This document shows, in pieces, positions 10,341-18,581 of a DNA stretch of 64,000 nucleotides. A program made the position numbers and the translations under genes. Within the stretch, counting starts at the first letter, position 1. The number at the start of each line of letters is the position of its first letter. The notes under the pieces were generated by a model. The model did no database searches. It saw only the letters and a list, made by a program, of their open reading frames with translations, and was not told where the DNA came from. Origin of the DNA: Carboxylicivirga sp. M1479 (GTDB lineage: Bacteria; Bacteroidota; Bacteroidia; Bacteroidales; Marinilabiliaceae); assembly GCF_007097485.1 (NCBI RefSeq), contig NZ_VKDE01000013.1, forward strand, positions 48,861 to 112,860, in the 5' to 3' direction.

Positions 10341-11591
10341 ATGGATAAGGTATTTAGAAAGTATTTTGAGAAACATCCGATTGCTATAAATACAACTATT
10401 AGTAGTGATATTAAAGTTGTTGTACCTGTTTATCTTGAAGAAGAAGACTTACCCATTTTATTGAATAGTTTGTCGACAGCAAGTAAGCAATCAAAGGCTG
10501 TGGTAGAACTGGTTTTGGTTTTTAATTATAGCGATGATGCTTCGCAAGATGTGATTGATCGGCAGCACCAACTCTTGCATAGGGTACAAAGTGAACAGAG
10601 TCAATGGGAGAATGATAGGTTTAAGATTACGTGTTTAAAGGCCTTTGGTGTTGCCAAAAAGCATGCAGGTGTTGGTAATGCCCGTAAGGTAGGAATGGAT
10701 TATGCTGCATTTTCATTTGTTAAAGGCAATAAACCAAGAGGTATTATCGTATCATTAGATGCCGACTGTAGGGTGCAGGAGAATTATTTTGAAGCCATAA
10801 TTGATGCTTATTCAAACAGTACGATTAACGGCTGTAATATCTACTTTGAGCATCCGATGGATGGATCAATTTCAGAAGAAAACGATGCTGCCATTGCTGA
10901 ATATGAACTACACCTTCGGTATTACGTACAAGCTTTGCGTTACATTGGATTTCCTTTGGCTTTTCATACGGTGGGTTCTTGTTTTACGGTCACAGCTGAT
11001 ACCTATTTAAAAGTAGGAGGGATGCCCCGTAAACAGGCAGGAGAAGATTTTTATTTTTTGCAGAAGATAATACCATCGGGTAAGTTTATCGAAATCAGTA
11101 ACACGGTTGTTTATCCATCATCCAGACCATCTGACAGGGTGCCTTTTGGTACCGGACCGTCTATTAATACACTCTTAGGCTCCGATCAAGAATACCAGAC
11201 TTATAATTTACAAGCCTTTCTCGATCTCAATGAGTTTCTTGATATTAAAGATGAGTTATATACTTTAAAGCCCATCAATATTGAAGAATTTACCCACAAG
11301 GTGGGAGGACGTATACGCAGTTATTTGCTTAATTCCGATTTCTTCAAGGCCATTGAGTCCTTAGTTGATAATTGCAGTACCATAGAAGTGTTTCAGAAGC
11401 GTTTTTACGAAGTTTTTAGCGCCTTTAGGGTTGTAAAATACCTTAACTATACACACGAACATTTTCTTGATAAAATGCCCGTGTTTGATGCTGCTTTAAA
11501 CTTAGAAGAATTAATGACAGGAGAAGAGTCTGATGTATTTGATACGCCTGAGTTGTTAGATTTGTATCGACACAGAGAAAAGCAGGGCTAA
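10341..11591 (+). CDS. Family 2-like glycosyltransferase
   Basis: 416 residues from the ATG at 10341; an in-frame TTG at 10311 would add ten residues but is less likely. The N-terminal nucleotide-sugar domain has the strand IKVVVPVYLEE (about 24-34), a DAD metal-binding motif within IIVSLDADCRV (D140-D142), and a GED acidic motif (about 234-236) in a glycosyltransferase A-like arrangement. There is no transmembrane segment, so it should act in the cytoplasm or at the membrane face. The C-terminal third is helical and not recognised. It stands alone, with convergent neighbours, so the acceptor and product cannot be told. The fold assignment is fairly secure; the substrate is unknown. Confidence 0.7.
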   Translation: MDKVFRKYFEKHPIAINTTISSDIKVVVPVYLEEEDLPILLNSLSTASKQSKAVVELVLVFNYSDDASQDVIDRQHQLLHRVQSEQSQWENDRFKITCLKAFGVAKKHAGVGNARKVGMDYAAFSFVKGNKPRGIIVSLDADCRVQENYFEAIIDAYSNSTINGCNIYFEHPMDGSISEENDAAIAEYELHLRYYVQALRYIGFPLAFHTVGSCFTVTADTYLKVGGMPRKQAGEDFYFLQKIIPSGKFIEISNTVVYPSSRPSDRVPFGTGPSINTLLGSDQEYQTYNLQAFLDLNEFLDIKDELYTLKPINIEEFTHKVGGRIRSYLLNSDFFKAIESLVDNCSTIEVFQKRFYEVFSAFRVVKYLNYTHEHFLDKMPVFDAALNLEELMTGEESDVFDTPELLDLYRHREKQG

Positions 11592-11596
11592 GGCTG

Positions 11597-11920
11597 CTAT
11601 TTTTTTATTCGCCTGAAGCTGGCATAGCTATCTAAAATGGCCGTTAGCAAGATGAAAATAATCCAATAGCCCCTATGTGTTAGCATAGCCCAGGTCCCGG
11701 GTAATAACATAAAAGCACTGTATACTAAAATGCTATGCACTCTTTTGTTTTCTGGTTTACCCATTAGTAAATTGTACAATCTGATGCCAAACATAATGAG
11801 TGCACCTAAACCAAAGCACCATGCTCCATAAGGTAAGTCGCTCATGTGCATTAGAACGCCCGTAAAAACAAAGGCCATACCTACGTAGTAAACCACGCTT
11901 AATAATTTATAAATATTCAT
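11597..11920 (-). CDS. Small multi-spanning membrane protein, function unknown
   Basis: 107 residues from the ATG at 11920 (MNIYKLLSVV). A longer frame to 12010 exists, but its extra N-terminus is the translation of an interspersed repeat (11945-12020), so I chose the inner start. About three to four hydrophobic segments are visible (YYVGMAFVFTGVLM, GLGALIMFGIRLY, ILVYSAFMLL, IIFILLTAIL) and the C-terminus is basic (RRIKK). It resembles the small conserved membrane proteins common in Bacteroidota, but I do not recognise a named family. It is tail-to-tail with the glycosyltransferase, five bases apart. Confidence 0.65.
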   Translation of the reverse strand: MNIYKLLSVVYYVGMAFVFTGVLMHMSDLPYGAWCFGLGALIMFGIRLYNLLMGKPENKRVHSILVYSAFMLLPGTWAMLTHRGYWIIFILLTAILDSYASFRRIKK

Positions 11921-11944
11921 GTGTTTAAATTTATTTTCAAAGGC

Positions 11945-12020
11945 CACATGGAACTCCCAAATAAATTTGATCATCCTCCTGTGTGTCAATTTGGATGAGC
12001 AAATTTGCATGGTCGTTTCA
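11945..12020. repeat. ~76-bp interspersed repeat, copy 2
   Basis: Second copy of the repeat at 9865-9940 in the same orientation, 2.08 kb away. It sits directly upstream of the small membrane gene on the minus strand, so it may supply that gene's leader or promoter. Confidence 0.7.
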
Positions 12021-12099
12021 TATGAATAAAATTGTTTTTGTTACGCTTGTGTCAAACAATGTGGTTTTCGAAAACTGTAAGATGGATTAACTTGAGAGA

Positions 12100-12405
12100 T
12101 TATTCCTCTTCAACCACAAAAATTACTTCATCTTTCTTCTTCATTAAATACTCCTCACGTGCAAACTTCTCCAGGTTGTCATCACTACTTTGTAGCTCTT
12201 CCATTTTCCTGTTGTTCTGATCAATTTCTTTAATGTAATGTTCTTTCTGGTTTTCGAGCTGTTTAATACGTTTCGATAACTGGTAGCGATCAATTAAGCT
12301 ATTTTGATCAAAAGCAGTGATGTAAATAATGAAGATAAGCGTTGCAATAAAGAACTTATTACTGACTATTGGTTGTATGTATTTTTTAAAATTCGACCAG
12401 TTCAT
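12100..12405 (-). CDS. FtsB/DivIC-like septum formation initiator protein
   Basis: 101 residues with the standard bitopic layout: a short cytoplasmic N-terminus, one transmembrane helix (about residues 17-32, KFFIATLIFIIYITAF), and a periplasmic coiled coil rich in Lys/Glu/Gln (about 42-75). It ends in the family-typical 'EKFAREEYLMKKKDEVIFVVEE', where the REEYxMKKxxE pattern is diagnostic of DivIC/FtsB proteins. Such proteins join the divisome with FtsL and FtsQ homologues. Its length is normal. The gene stands about 160 bp downstream of pruA on the same strand, but a terminator lies between them. FtsB and DivIC cannot be told apart here. Confidence 0.85.
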   Translation of the reverse strand: MNWSNFKKYIQPIVSNKFFIATLIFIIYITAFDQNSLIDRYQLSKRIKQLENQKEHYIKEIDQNNRKMEELQSSDDNLEKFAREEYLMKKKDEVIFVVEEE

Positions 12406-12476
12406 CTCTGCTTATTTTTGACAAATATAACGATTTAGTAATGAAATTATAACTTCCAAAAATAGATTATAATCCA

Positions 12477-12510
12477 TAAAAAAAGCAAGGCTCCCAATCG
12501 GAAGCCTTGC
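12477..12510 (-). terminator. Terminator after pruA
   Basis: An 8-bp GCAAGGCT/AGCCTTGC stem is followed on the minus strand by a run of seven T, 60 bp after the pruA stop. Confidence 0.85.
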
Positions 12511-12568
12511 TAATACTTTGCAGATGCCAAGAGTTTAAGTAAACTCTATCATCTACTTATCTTTATAC

Positions 12569-14197
12569 CTATTCAGCTAAGAATGGATATTTGAAATCAT
12601 GAGCAGGAACAAATGTTTCCTTAATAGTGCGTGGGCTAACCCAACGCATTAGGTTAATGGCCGAACCAGCTTTATCGTTCGTACCTGAACCCCGAGAACC
12701 ACCAAATGGCTGCTGACCAACAACAGCACCAGTTGGTTTATCGTTGATGTAGAAGTTACCAGCTGTATTAACTAAGCGCTTGGTAGCTTGTTCAATAACA
12801 TAACGATCTTGAGCAAAGATACATCCTGTTAATGCATAAATCGATGTAGAGTCAAGGATATCCATTGTTTCCTCAAACTTGTTATCTTCATATACATAAA
12901 TGGTTAAGATTGGGCCGAATAACTCCTCTTCCATTGTGCGGTACATTGGATTAGTTGTTAAGATAATTGTAGGCTCAACAAAGTAACCAACCGATTTATC
13001 GTAGCCACCACCAATAATTACTTCAGCCTCTTTGCTGGCCTTAGCTTCATCAATAGCACCTGATAATATATCAAACGAAGTTTCGTCAATAACAGCATTT
13101 ACAAAGTTACTGAAGTCTTCAGGAGGCCCCATTTTCACTTCTTTCATTTGTTCTTCAACATATCCGCGTATCTCGTTCCAACGACCCGCTGGCATATAAG
13201 CACGAGATGCTGCTGAACATTTCTGTCCCTGGTATTCAAATGCACCACGAACAATAGCAGTTGCTACAGCTTTAGCATCACATGATTTGTGAGCCATGAT
13301 GTAATCTTTTCCGCCTGTTTCACCTACAATACGAGGGTATGTTTTGTACTTCTCAATGTTGTCACCAATTGCTTTCCAAGTGCTTTGGAATACTCCTGTA
13401 GAACCAGTAAAGTGGAAACCTGCAAAATCAGGGTGTGCAAATATTTCTTTAGCAGCAACAGGACCCGAAGCATATACCAAGTTAATAACACCATCAGGTA
13501 CACCAGCTTCTTTAAATAACTTCATCAAGAAATAAGCCGAGTAAACAGCTGTTTTAGATGGTTTCCAAACAGTAACGTTACCCATCATTGCAGGAGCCGT
13601 TTGCAGGTTACCAGCAATTGAAGTAAAGTTAAATGGCGTTAAAGCAAATACGAATCCTTCTAATGGACGGTACTCAACACGATCCCAAATGCCTGGAGCC
13701 GAATCTGGCTGACCTGCATAAATCTCGGTCATGTACTGAACGTTAAAACGGAAGAAGTCAGCCAACTCACAAGCCGAATCAATCTCAGCCTGAAAAGCAT
13801 TTTTCGATTGTCCTAACATGGTTGCTGCATTAATTAACTGACGGTAAGGTCCAGCTAATAAATCAGCCGCTTTTAAAAAGATAGCAGCACGGTGCTCCCA
13901 GCTAAGATTAGCCCACTCTTCGCGTGCTTTTAAAGCTGAGTCAATAGCCATGTGTACATGGGTTTCGTCACCCTGGTGGTAATGGCCTAATGTGTGCTTA
14001 ATTTCATGAGGTGGGTGAATACGCTTGGTATTACCCGTTCTAATTTCTTCACCACCAATAAACATAGGGATGTCAACTTCTTGAGAACGAAGTTCTTCTA
14101 ACATCTTTTTTAGATCAGCACGTTCTGGTGAACCTGGTGCGTAGCTTTTAATTGGCTCATTTACAGCCGGCGGTACTTGAAAAATTCCTTTTGGCAT
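12569..14197 (-). CDS. pruA: L-glutamate gamma-semialdehyde (1-pyrroline-5-carboxylate) dehydrogenase
   Basis: 542 residues, the normal length for the single-function, eukaryotic-like P5C dehydrogenase found in Bacteroidota. It oxidises glutamate semialdehyde from proline to glutamate with NAD+. The aldehyde dehydrogenase fold is complete: FTGSTGVF (about 263-270) in the NAD site, GETGGKDYIM with the general base Glu293, and YQGQKCSAASRAY with the catalytic Cys327. The PFGGSRGSGTNDK segment near the C-terminus is the substrate-binding signature of P5CDH. No proline dehydrogenase lies beside it, so the first step must be encoded elsewhere. It is followed by its own terminator and is probably monocistronic. 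Confidence 0.95.
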   Translation of the reverse strand: MPKGIFQVPPAVNEPIKSYAPGSPERADLKKMLEELRSQEVDIPMFIGGEEIRTGNTKRIHPPHEIKHTLGHYHQGDETHVHMAIDSALKAREEWANLSWEHRAAIFLKAADLLAGPYRQLINAATMLGQSKNAFQAEIDSACELADFFRFNVQYMTEIYAGQPDSAPGIWDRVEYRPLEGFVFALTPFNFTSIAGNLQTAPAMMGNVTVWKPSKTAVYSAYFLMKLFKEAGVPDGVINLVYASGPVAAKEIFAHPDFAGFHFTGSTGVFQSTWKAIGDNIEKYKTYPRIVGETGGKDYIMAHKSCDAKAVATAIVRGAFEYQGQKCSAASRAYMPAGRWNEIRGYVEEQMKEVKMGPPEDFSNFVNAVIDETSFDILSGAIDEAKASKEAEVIIGGGYDKSVGYFVEPTIILTTNPMYRTMEEELFGPILTIYVYEDNKFEETMDILDSTSIYALTGCIFAQDRYVIEQATKRLVNTAGNFYINDKPTGAVVGQQPFGGSRGSGTNDKAGSAINLMRWVSPRTIKETFVPAHDFKYPFLAE

Positions 14198-14510
14198 AGA
14201 TCTTATTTTTTTTTGGTTGTTATTTAGTCAATTAATATGACTCAATTATGAATGGAACATAACCCAATCATCGATCCTTTCATCTGGTTTTAACAAATCT
14301 ATGAAATAAAAAAGCTCTTGTACATGAAATATGTCAGGGTTTGACCTGAATTTGGATATTTTTTAACTCACTTTTTTGTCATAATAGGCCTAAATGCTTT
14401 TAAAAACGGTAAATGTCGCTGTTTCTGATGGAGTATATTTTTATCTTTTCGATGCAGAAAAGTTTAGATTTATTTCAGTTTCTAATGTGTTGTTGCATCA
14501 ATAAACCGTC
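14198..14510. other. Non-coding gap between pruA and a small hypothetical gene
   Basis: I see no gene, strong hairpin or repeat here. It should contain the pruA promoter, but no TAnnTTTG box on the minus strand stands out. Confidence 0.4.
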
Positions 14511-14780
14511 TTAACCACAGTCTTCTTCGAAATGAATTGATTCAAAGAGTACGATTTGGCAGATGATTTCGTCTTTACTATAGTAAATGGAAAGTCTATC
14601 GACCATCCAGCATTCATTTTCCTGGATTTTTTCAAGACGTCTTATCTGCTCTTTGTCTTCGATATAATCACTCCATTTACAGTTGAATATTTCACCTTGT
14701 GATGGTAGGTGTCGAGGATTTTCTATATAAAAGCTTTTAAGGCCTGTTGAATTAAATGATATTCGAATTTTTGTTTTCAT
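14511..14780 (-). CDS. Hypothetical 89-residue protein
   Basis: Not recognised. It is a small soluble-looking alpha/beta protein with no signal peptide or membrane segment, rich in charged residues and with three cysteines (one in IFNCKW, one in NECWMV, one at the extreme C-terminus). The start ATG at 14780 gives MKTKIRISF. It stands alone between the pruA promoter region and the terminator of the next minus-strand gene. Coding status rests on an uninterrupted frame and a plausible protein composition only. Confidence 0.5.
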   Translation of the reverse strand: MKTKIRISFNSTGLKSFYIENPRHLPSQGEIFNCKWSDYIEDKEQIRRLEKIQENECWMVDRLSIYYSKDEIICQIVLFESIHFEEDCG

Positions 14781-14862
14781 GGCTAATGGTATTTGTTTAT
14801 GCGATAGTGTTTTATTGTGATAAAATTTATCTAAGCTTTAGAATAAACATTAATGTAACCGT

Positions 14863-14891
14863 AAAAAAGGCCCCGCACAACGTGCAGGGCC
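14863..14891 (-). terminator. Terminator after DUF6261-like gene
   Basis: A 10-bp GC-rich stem (GGCCCTGCAC / GTGCGGGGCC, one T-G pair) with a 3-nt loop is followed on the minus strand by six T. Confidence 0.85.
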
Positions 14892-14918
14892 ACAACTAAT
14901 CTCAAGCTTAAAATTAAT

Positions 14919-15632
14919 TTACTCGTTTACTTCTACTTTATTGCGGCGTAGTCGCACTGCATTATTGCTTTCACTAATGCGGTTGGCAGTATGTTGTGCC
15001 AGTTCGCTATAAACATCGGCCTGTACCTTTTGCATCACATTCAGGTAGGCAATCAGTTCTTCGTTAATAAAGCAAATAAGCTGCTTTTTAATATCAGTGG
15101 CCGAGGCGAGGTTTTGCTCATCATCTTTAACTGACAGATAAGCATTTTGCTTGGTATTAAAATTATTAACTGCTGTTTCTAGCATGTTGAAACGCTCAGC
15201 ACAGCCATCCAGTTGGGCAATGGAAGCAGGGTAGGGTTCCGTTTTGCTCTCCGTTAGCATTGAGCCAAGAAGCGGGTATTCTTCGCGGTAGCTTTTTTTC
15301 TTCACCTCCAGACCATACTTATCAATCATTTGAAAAAGCATATGGGCAGCATTGGCTATTGCTTCGTCAGGGTGGCAGGTATAACCTTTGGTGAGGCCAT
15401 GCAATTGACTTACTTCATTATCGGTTATGGCATCCAGGTCGGCTAATTCTGATTGTGCTGTATGTCGCATAATGGCAATGCCAAGCTGTTGGTTTGTGTC
15501 AGAAAGGTTGGCAAACAACTGAGTCAGATGACTATCGCTACTGTAATCGCCTTTGGTGTATTTGTCAATGAGTTGTTGTGTTACGCCATTAAGCTCACTT
15601 ACTCGGGTGGTTGTTAAAATTTTTGGAATCAT
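14919..15632 (-). CDS. DUF6261-like protein of unknown function
   Basis: 237 residues, almost wholly alpha-helical by composition, without signal peptide or membrane segments. The opening IPKILTTTRVSELNG and the overall length resemble Bacteroidota proteins grouped as DUF6261; this is from memory and only moderately sure. No catalytic motif is visible. It is the last gene of a minus-strand block after three tandem paralogues. Its upstream region (15633-15935) is filled with a six-copy palindrome array, 55-274 bp before the start codon, which is the placement expected of operators. It ends in a strong terminator. Confidence 0.55.
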   Translation of the reverse strand: MIPKILTTTRVSELNGVTQQLIDKYTKGDYSSDSHLTQLFANLSDTNQQLGIAIMRHTAQSELADLDAITDNEVSQLHGLTKGYTCHPDEAIANAAHMLFQMIDKYGLEVKKKSYREEYPLLGSMLTESKTEPYPASIAQLDGCAERFNMLETAVNNFNTKQNAYLSVKDDEQNLASATDIKKQLICFINEELIAYLNVMQKVQADVYSELAQHTANRISESNNAVRLRRNKVEVNE

Positions 15633-15686
15633 AAAATGTTGTTTTGGGTTAAAAATGTATGATGTTGAGATTAGTTGTATGTTCTT

Positions 15687-15906
15687 TGACTATTTAGTCA
15701 TAAGGCTTCTCGGTATTTTTGTTATGACTAAATAGTCATTTTGCATTTCTCTGCTGAAATTGGCTATGACTATTTAGTTAAGCGGTGTTTCACTCCTGAA
15801 ATGGGCTTTCACTATTTAGTCATCGCATTTTTCGTTATTGATTGATGCTTTAACTATTTAGTCACGGGCCTTTTCTTTACTGCGGCAATCAATAACTATT
15901 TAGTCA
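15687..15906. repeat. Six-copy palindrome array with 42-bp period
   Basis: The 14-bp palindrome TGACTATTTAGTCA or a one- or two-base variant occurs at 15687, 15725 (centre inverted, AAA), 15767, 15809, 15851 and 15893. Start-to-start distances are 38, 42, 42, 42 and 42 bp. The 28-bp spacers differ but all five full ones carry TTTC at spacer positions 8-11. The array fills the gap between the third tandem paralogue and the DUF6261-like gene. Forty-two bp is four helical turns, so all sites would face one side of the DNA. It is read here as an operator-like array; its binding protein is unknown. Confidence 0.85.
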
Positions 15907-15935
15907 TGGCTTGTTTCTGTAAAAAGTTGATGTTT

Positions 15936-17213
15936 TCAGCTCAAAGCATTGGCAAAATCTATGCTTTCCAGCTCTGTGTTGCTGAGGGTATTGTGCCTGT
16001 TGTGTTTTTGAATGCATTGCGAAAACGATTGCCAGTTAACATCTTTCGAAGGGCTGTCGATAAACGACAAGTCTTCGTTGAGTTGGAAAAGGGGCAAAAG
16101 TCCGCTTTCTTCAAAATAGGGGTATAGCGGGTTATCGCTCGTCATGGTATTATAAATAAACGTATTGAGCATGGTGATGTCCCAGTAGTTCATATCCATT
16201 TTGTGCAAACCGGTTAGTTCTTGAAATTTACGTCCTTCAGGGGCTGTAGCGTGGCTGGCAATAATAAAGGTTTTAATCAGCACTTTGTCATCAACTATTT
16301 CGGCCACAAAATATCCTGCCTTAACATTATTAATATGGTAGGGAAGGTATAATTTTTTGTTTTTAACAATTGGCTTATCAATCGACAGCAGGCTAGTGTT
16401 AAAACCATAATTGCTGATTATGGGGTGAATGGGTAATGTACGTTCTTGAAATCTTCTGATAGCATGGCTTTGTATGTATATCAACAGTTCTTTTTTATCG
16501 CCCTTGTAAAAAGGCTTTAGTGCCGATGTTTTTAACCTGCTGCGCACAAGGTCTGTACTTTTGCCACCGCAAGGTATAAACACCTGGTAAATGAGGCGTT
16601 TTTGCTTGTTGATAACAATGTGTTCTTTTTGGGGCCTGATGATGCGCATGGTAAATAATAACTCGCCAATATAGAATGAGCTGCTTTGATGTACAGAAAT
16701 AATTTTTGCATCAAAAGCACAGAGTGACTGGTCGGGCAAATTTTTAGTAAAGGATGCCTGAACGATACATTGGTTAACGTACGCGCTTAGTTTATCTGGG
16801 CTAAAGCGATTGTTGAGCTGCTGTAGGTATACCTGTGCTTGCTCGGGCTGGTTGGGGTCTCTTTCTAAAAAGTTGGTTAGCGCACATAAATAGGTAAAAT
16901 CAACAAGGCTTATATATTCTGTTATTCCTTCTACCTTATGAATAGGACTTTTTGCAATATTTTTAATGATTTTAGAATACTTTGTTTTGTAGTTGCTATT
17001 GCTGTATTCACTGTTTATATCAGTGATATTGCCAATTCTGAATCGCCATCTGGCCATTCTTAGTATTTCTTTATAAGTACTGAAGTGCTGCATAACATCG
17101 CAGCCAAGCATATCACATAGTTCATTGAGTCTGTTAACAAAGGGTTTGATAGCCTCTGTTTTACTGACAGGCGCAATAGCAGGTTTCTTCTTTCGGGTTT
17201 TAGATTTGGCCAT
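15936..17213 (-). CDS. Tandem paralogue A, unknown function
   Basis: 425 residues from the ATG at 17213, giving MAKSKTRKKKPA. An ORF to 17249 exists, but the DNA upstream of 17213 is homologous to the untranslated leader of paralogue B, so the inner start is preferred. Homologous to B and C along its whole length. It has a very basic N-terminus, a central IQSHAIRRFQER motif and a C-terminal signature of ATHATAPEGRKFQELTG, then DMNYWDIT and YPYFEESGLLPLF. No signal peptide or membrane helix. The HAxxRxxER string faintly recalls DUF4258-type domains but that is only a resemblance. I do not recognise the family. Confidence 0.7.
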   Translation of the reverse strand: MAKSKTRKKKPAIAPVSKTEAIKPFVNRLNELCDMLGCDVMQHFSTYKEILRMARWRFRIGNITDINSEYSNSNYKTKYSKIIKNIAKSPIHKVEGITEYISLVDFTYLCALTNFLERDPNQPEQAQVYLQQLNNRFSPDKLSAYVNQCIVQASFTKNLPDQSLCAFDAKIISVHQSSSFYIGELLFTMRIIRPQKEHIVINKQKRLIYQVFIPCGGKSTDLVRSRLKTSALKPFYKGDKKELLIYIQSHAIRRFQERTLPIHPIISNYGFNTSLLSIDKPIVKNKKLYLPYHINNVKAGYFVAEIVDDKVLIKTFIIASHATAPEGRKFQELTGLHKMDMNYWDITMLNTFIYNTMTSDNPLYPYFEESGLLPLFQLNEDLSFIDSPSKDVNWQSFSQCIQKHNRHNTLSNTELESIDFANALS

Positions 17214-17258
17214 TGTTCGGGTATTTACGTTCTCTAAAATGCTTTGCATAAATGATTA

Positions 17259-18536
17259 TCACACCATTAACTCTTCCAGTTTAGTGTTTTCCATTTCTTC
17301 CTGACTGGTGTTTTGATGTATATGCTGCTTGCTAATGCAATTGAGCATGTGCTGCCAGGTGGCCTCGGTGTTACTTTTTTTATCTGGAGATGTAAATGTA
17401 TCATCTAAGTCGAATAGTGATATTAACCCACTTTCTTTAAAGTAAGGATAAAGCGGATTGTCGGATGGCATTGTGTTGTTAATGAAGGTTTCAAGTTTGG
17501 TAATGTCCCAGTAATTCATGTCGTGTTTGCTTAGTCCGGTTAGTTTTTGGAACTTTTGCCCCTCGGGAGCAGAGGCATGGGTGGCCAGAATGAAGGTTTT
17601 TATAACAATGATGTCATCGATAATTTCAGCAACAAAATAGCCGATTCGAATCTTGGTCATATTGCAGGGGATATAAATACACTGCCCAATTACTACAGGT
17701 ATGGGGTCGCATATTAGCGATTGCGAAAAGTGGAATCTCTTTATAATATCACCAATCGGGTTTGTACGTTCCTTGTACCTGTTTATGGCATGTCCTTGAA
17801 TATATACTTCTAATTCATCTTTATCTCCTTTGTATAAATTACTTAATAAGTTTCGTTGAATATGGCAATACAGATTATACTCAGGTTTTGAAGCCGGAAT
17901 GAAAACTTTATAAATAGGTCGGCTTTGTTTGTTAATGGTCGCATATTCTTTTATTGGACGACGGATGTATACATTAAAATTAATGTCGCCAAGTAAATGG
18001 CAACCACACCCAATGTGTCGTGAAAAACTAATGTCAAAAGAGCAAATAGGTGCATTTGGCAAGTTGTCGTAATATGCAAGCAAGTTTAAATAGTTAAATA
18101 TTTCGCTTATAAATGCCTCTTCGTCTTTAAAGAAGCGGTTTAACTGTTCGAGATATTCTTCCTTAAGATGTTTGTTTTCAAAGTATTTCGAATTAATATA
18201 CTTTTTTAGTGCATTTATATAGCATAGGTCAACCAAGCTGACTTTGGTATTCGTGCCAACGATTTGTGTTCGCTTAAACTTGGAAAAAAGCTTAATTATT
18301 TTCGTGTAATTTTGTTTGTAGTTACCCTGTCCATAATCACTATGTACGTTTCTTACACGTCCGATTCTATATCTGTGAATGTTTAAAAGATTAATGTCGC
18401 GCTGGCTTTTAATATGCAACATGGCATCACATTGAACAAGATCACACAATTCTTTTAGGCGTGTTATAAAATTGTGTTGAGAAGACGATTTATTAATAGT
18501 AGCAGGTTTCTTTTTTCGGAGCTTAGACTTGGCCAT
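17259..18536 (-). CDS. Tandem paralogue B, unknown function
   Basis: 425 residues, start MAKSKLRKKKPA. Shares with A and C the basic N-terminus, the 'YRIGRVRNVHSDY' region, IQGHAINRYKER in the middle, and ATHASAPEGQKFQKLTG with DMNYWDIT near the end. The N-terminal half is much less conserved between the three than the C-terminal third. The gap to paralogue A (45 bp) is similar in sequence to the gap before B, so leader and gene were duplicated together. The three probably form one transcript. Predicted soluble and basic at the N-terminus, possibly nucleic-acid binding; function unknown. Confidence 0.7.
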   Translation of the reverse strand: MAKSKLRKKKPATINKSSSQHNFITRLKELCDLVQCDAMLHIKSQRDINLLNIHRYRIGRVRNVHSDYGQGNYKQNYTKIIKLFSKFKRTQIVGTNTKVSLVDLCYINALKKYINSKYFENKHLKEEYLEQLNRFFKDEEAFISEIFNYLNLLAYYDNLPNAPICSFDISFSRHIGCGCHLLGDINFNVYIRRPIKEYATINKQSRPIYKVFIPASKPEYNLYCHIQRNLLSNLYKGDKDELEVYIQGHAINRYKERTNPIGDIIKRFHFSQSLICDPIPVVIGQCIYIPCNMTKIRIGYFVAEIIDDIIVIKTFILATHASAPEGQKFQKLTGLSKHDMNYWDITKLETFINNTMPSDNPLYPYFKESGLISLFDLDDTFTSPDKKSNTEATWQHMLNCISKQHIHQNTSQEEMENTKLEELMV

Positions 18537-18581
18537 TATTCGGGTGTTTAGGTTTTATAAAATGCATTGTTGGTATGATTA

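Noticed and set aside
11921..12010. Extended N-terminus of the small membrane protein
   Set aside because: The extra residues are translated from a repeat that also occurs at 9865-9940 where no such gene exists.
15687..15906. CRISPR array
   Set aside because: Repeats are only 14 bp and palindromic, spacers share a conserved TTTC and no cas gene lies nearby.
17214..17249. Longer start of paralogue A
   Set aside because: The same stretch is non-coding leader upstream of paralogue B, and the shared MAKSK start is at 17213.
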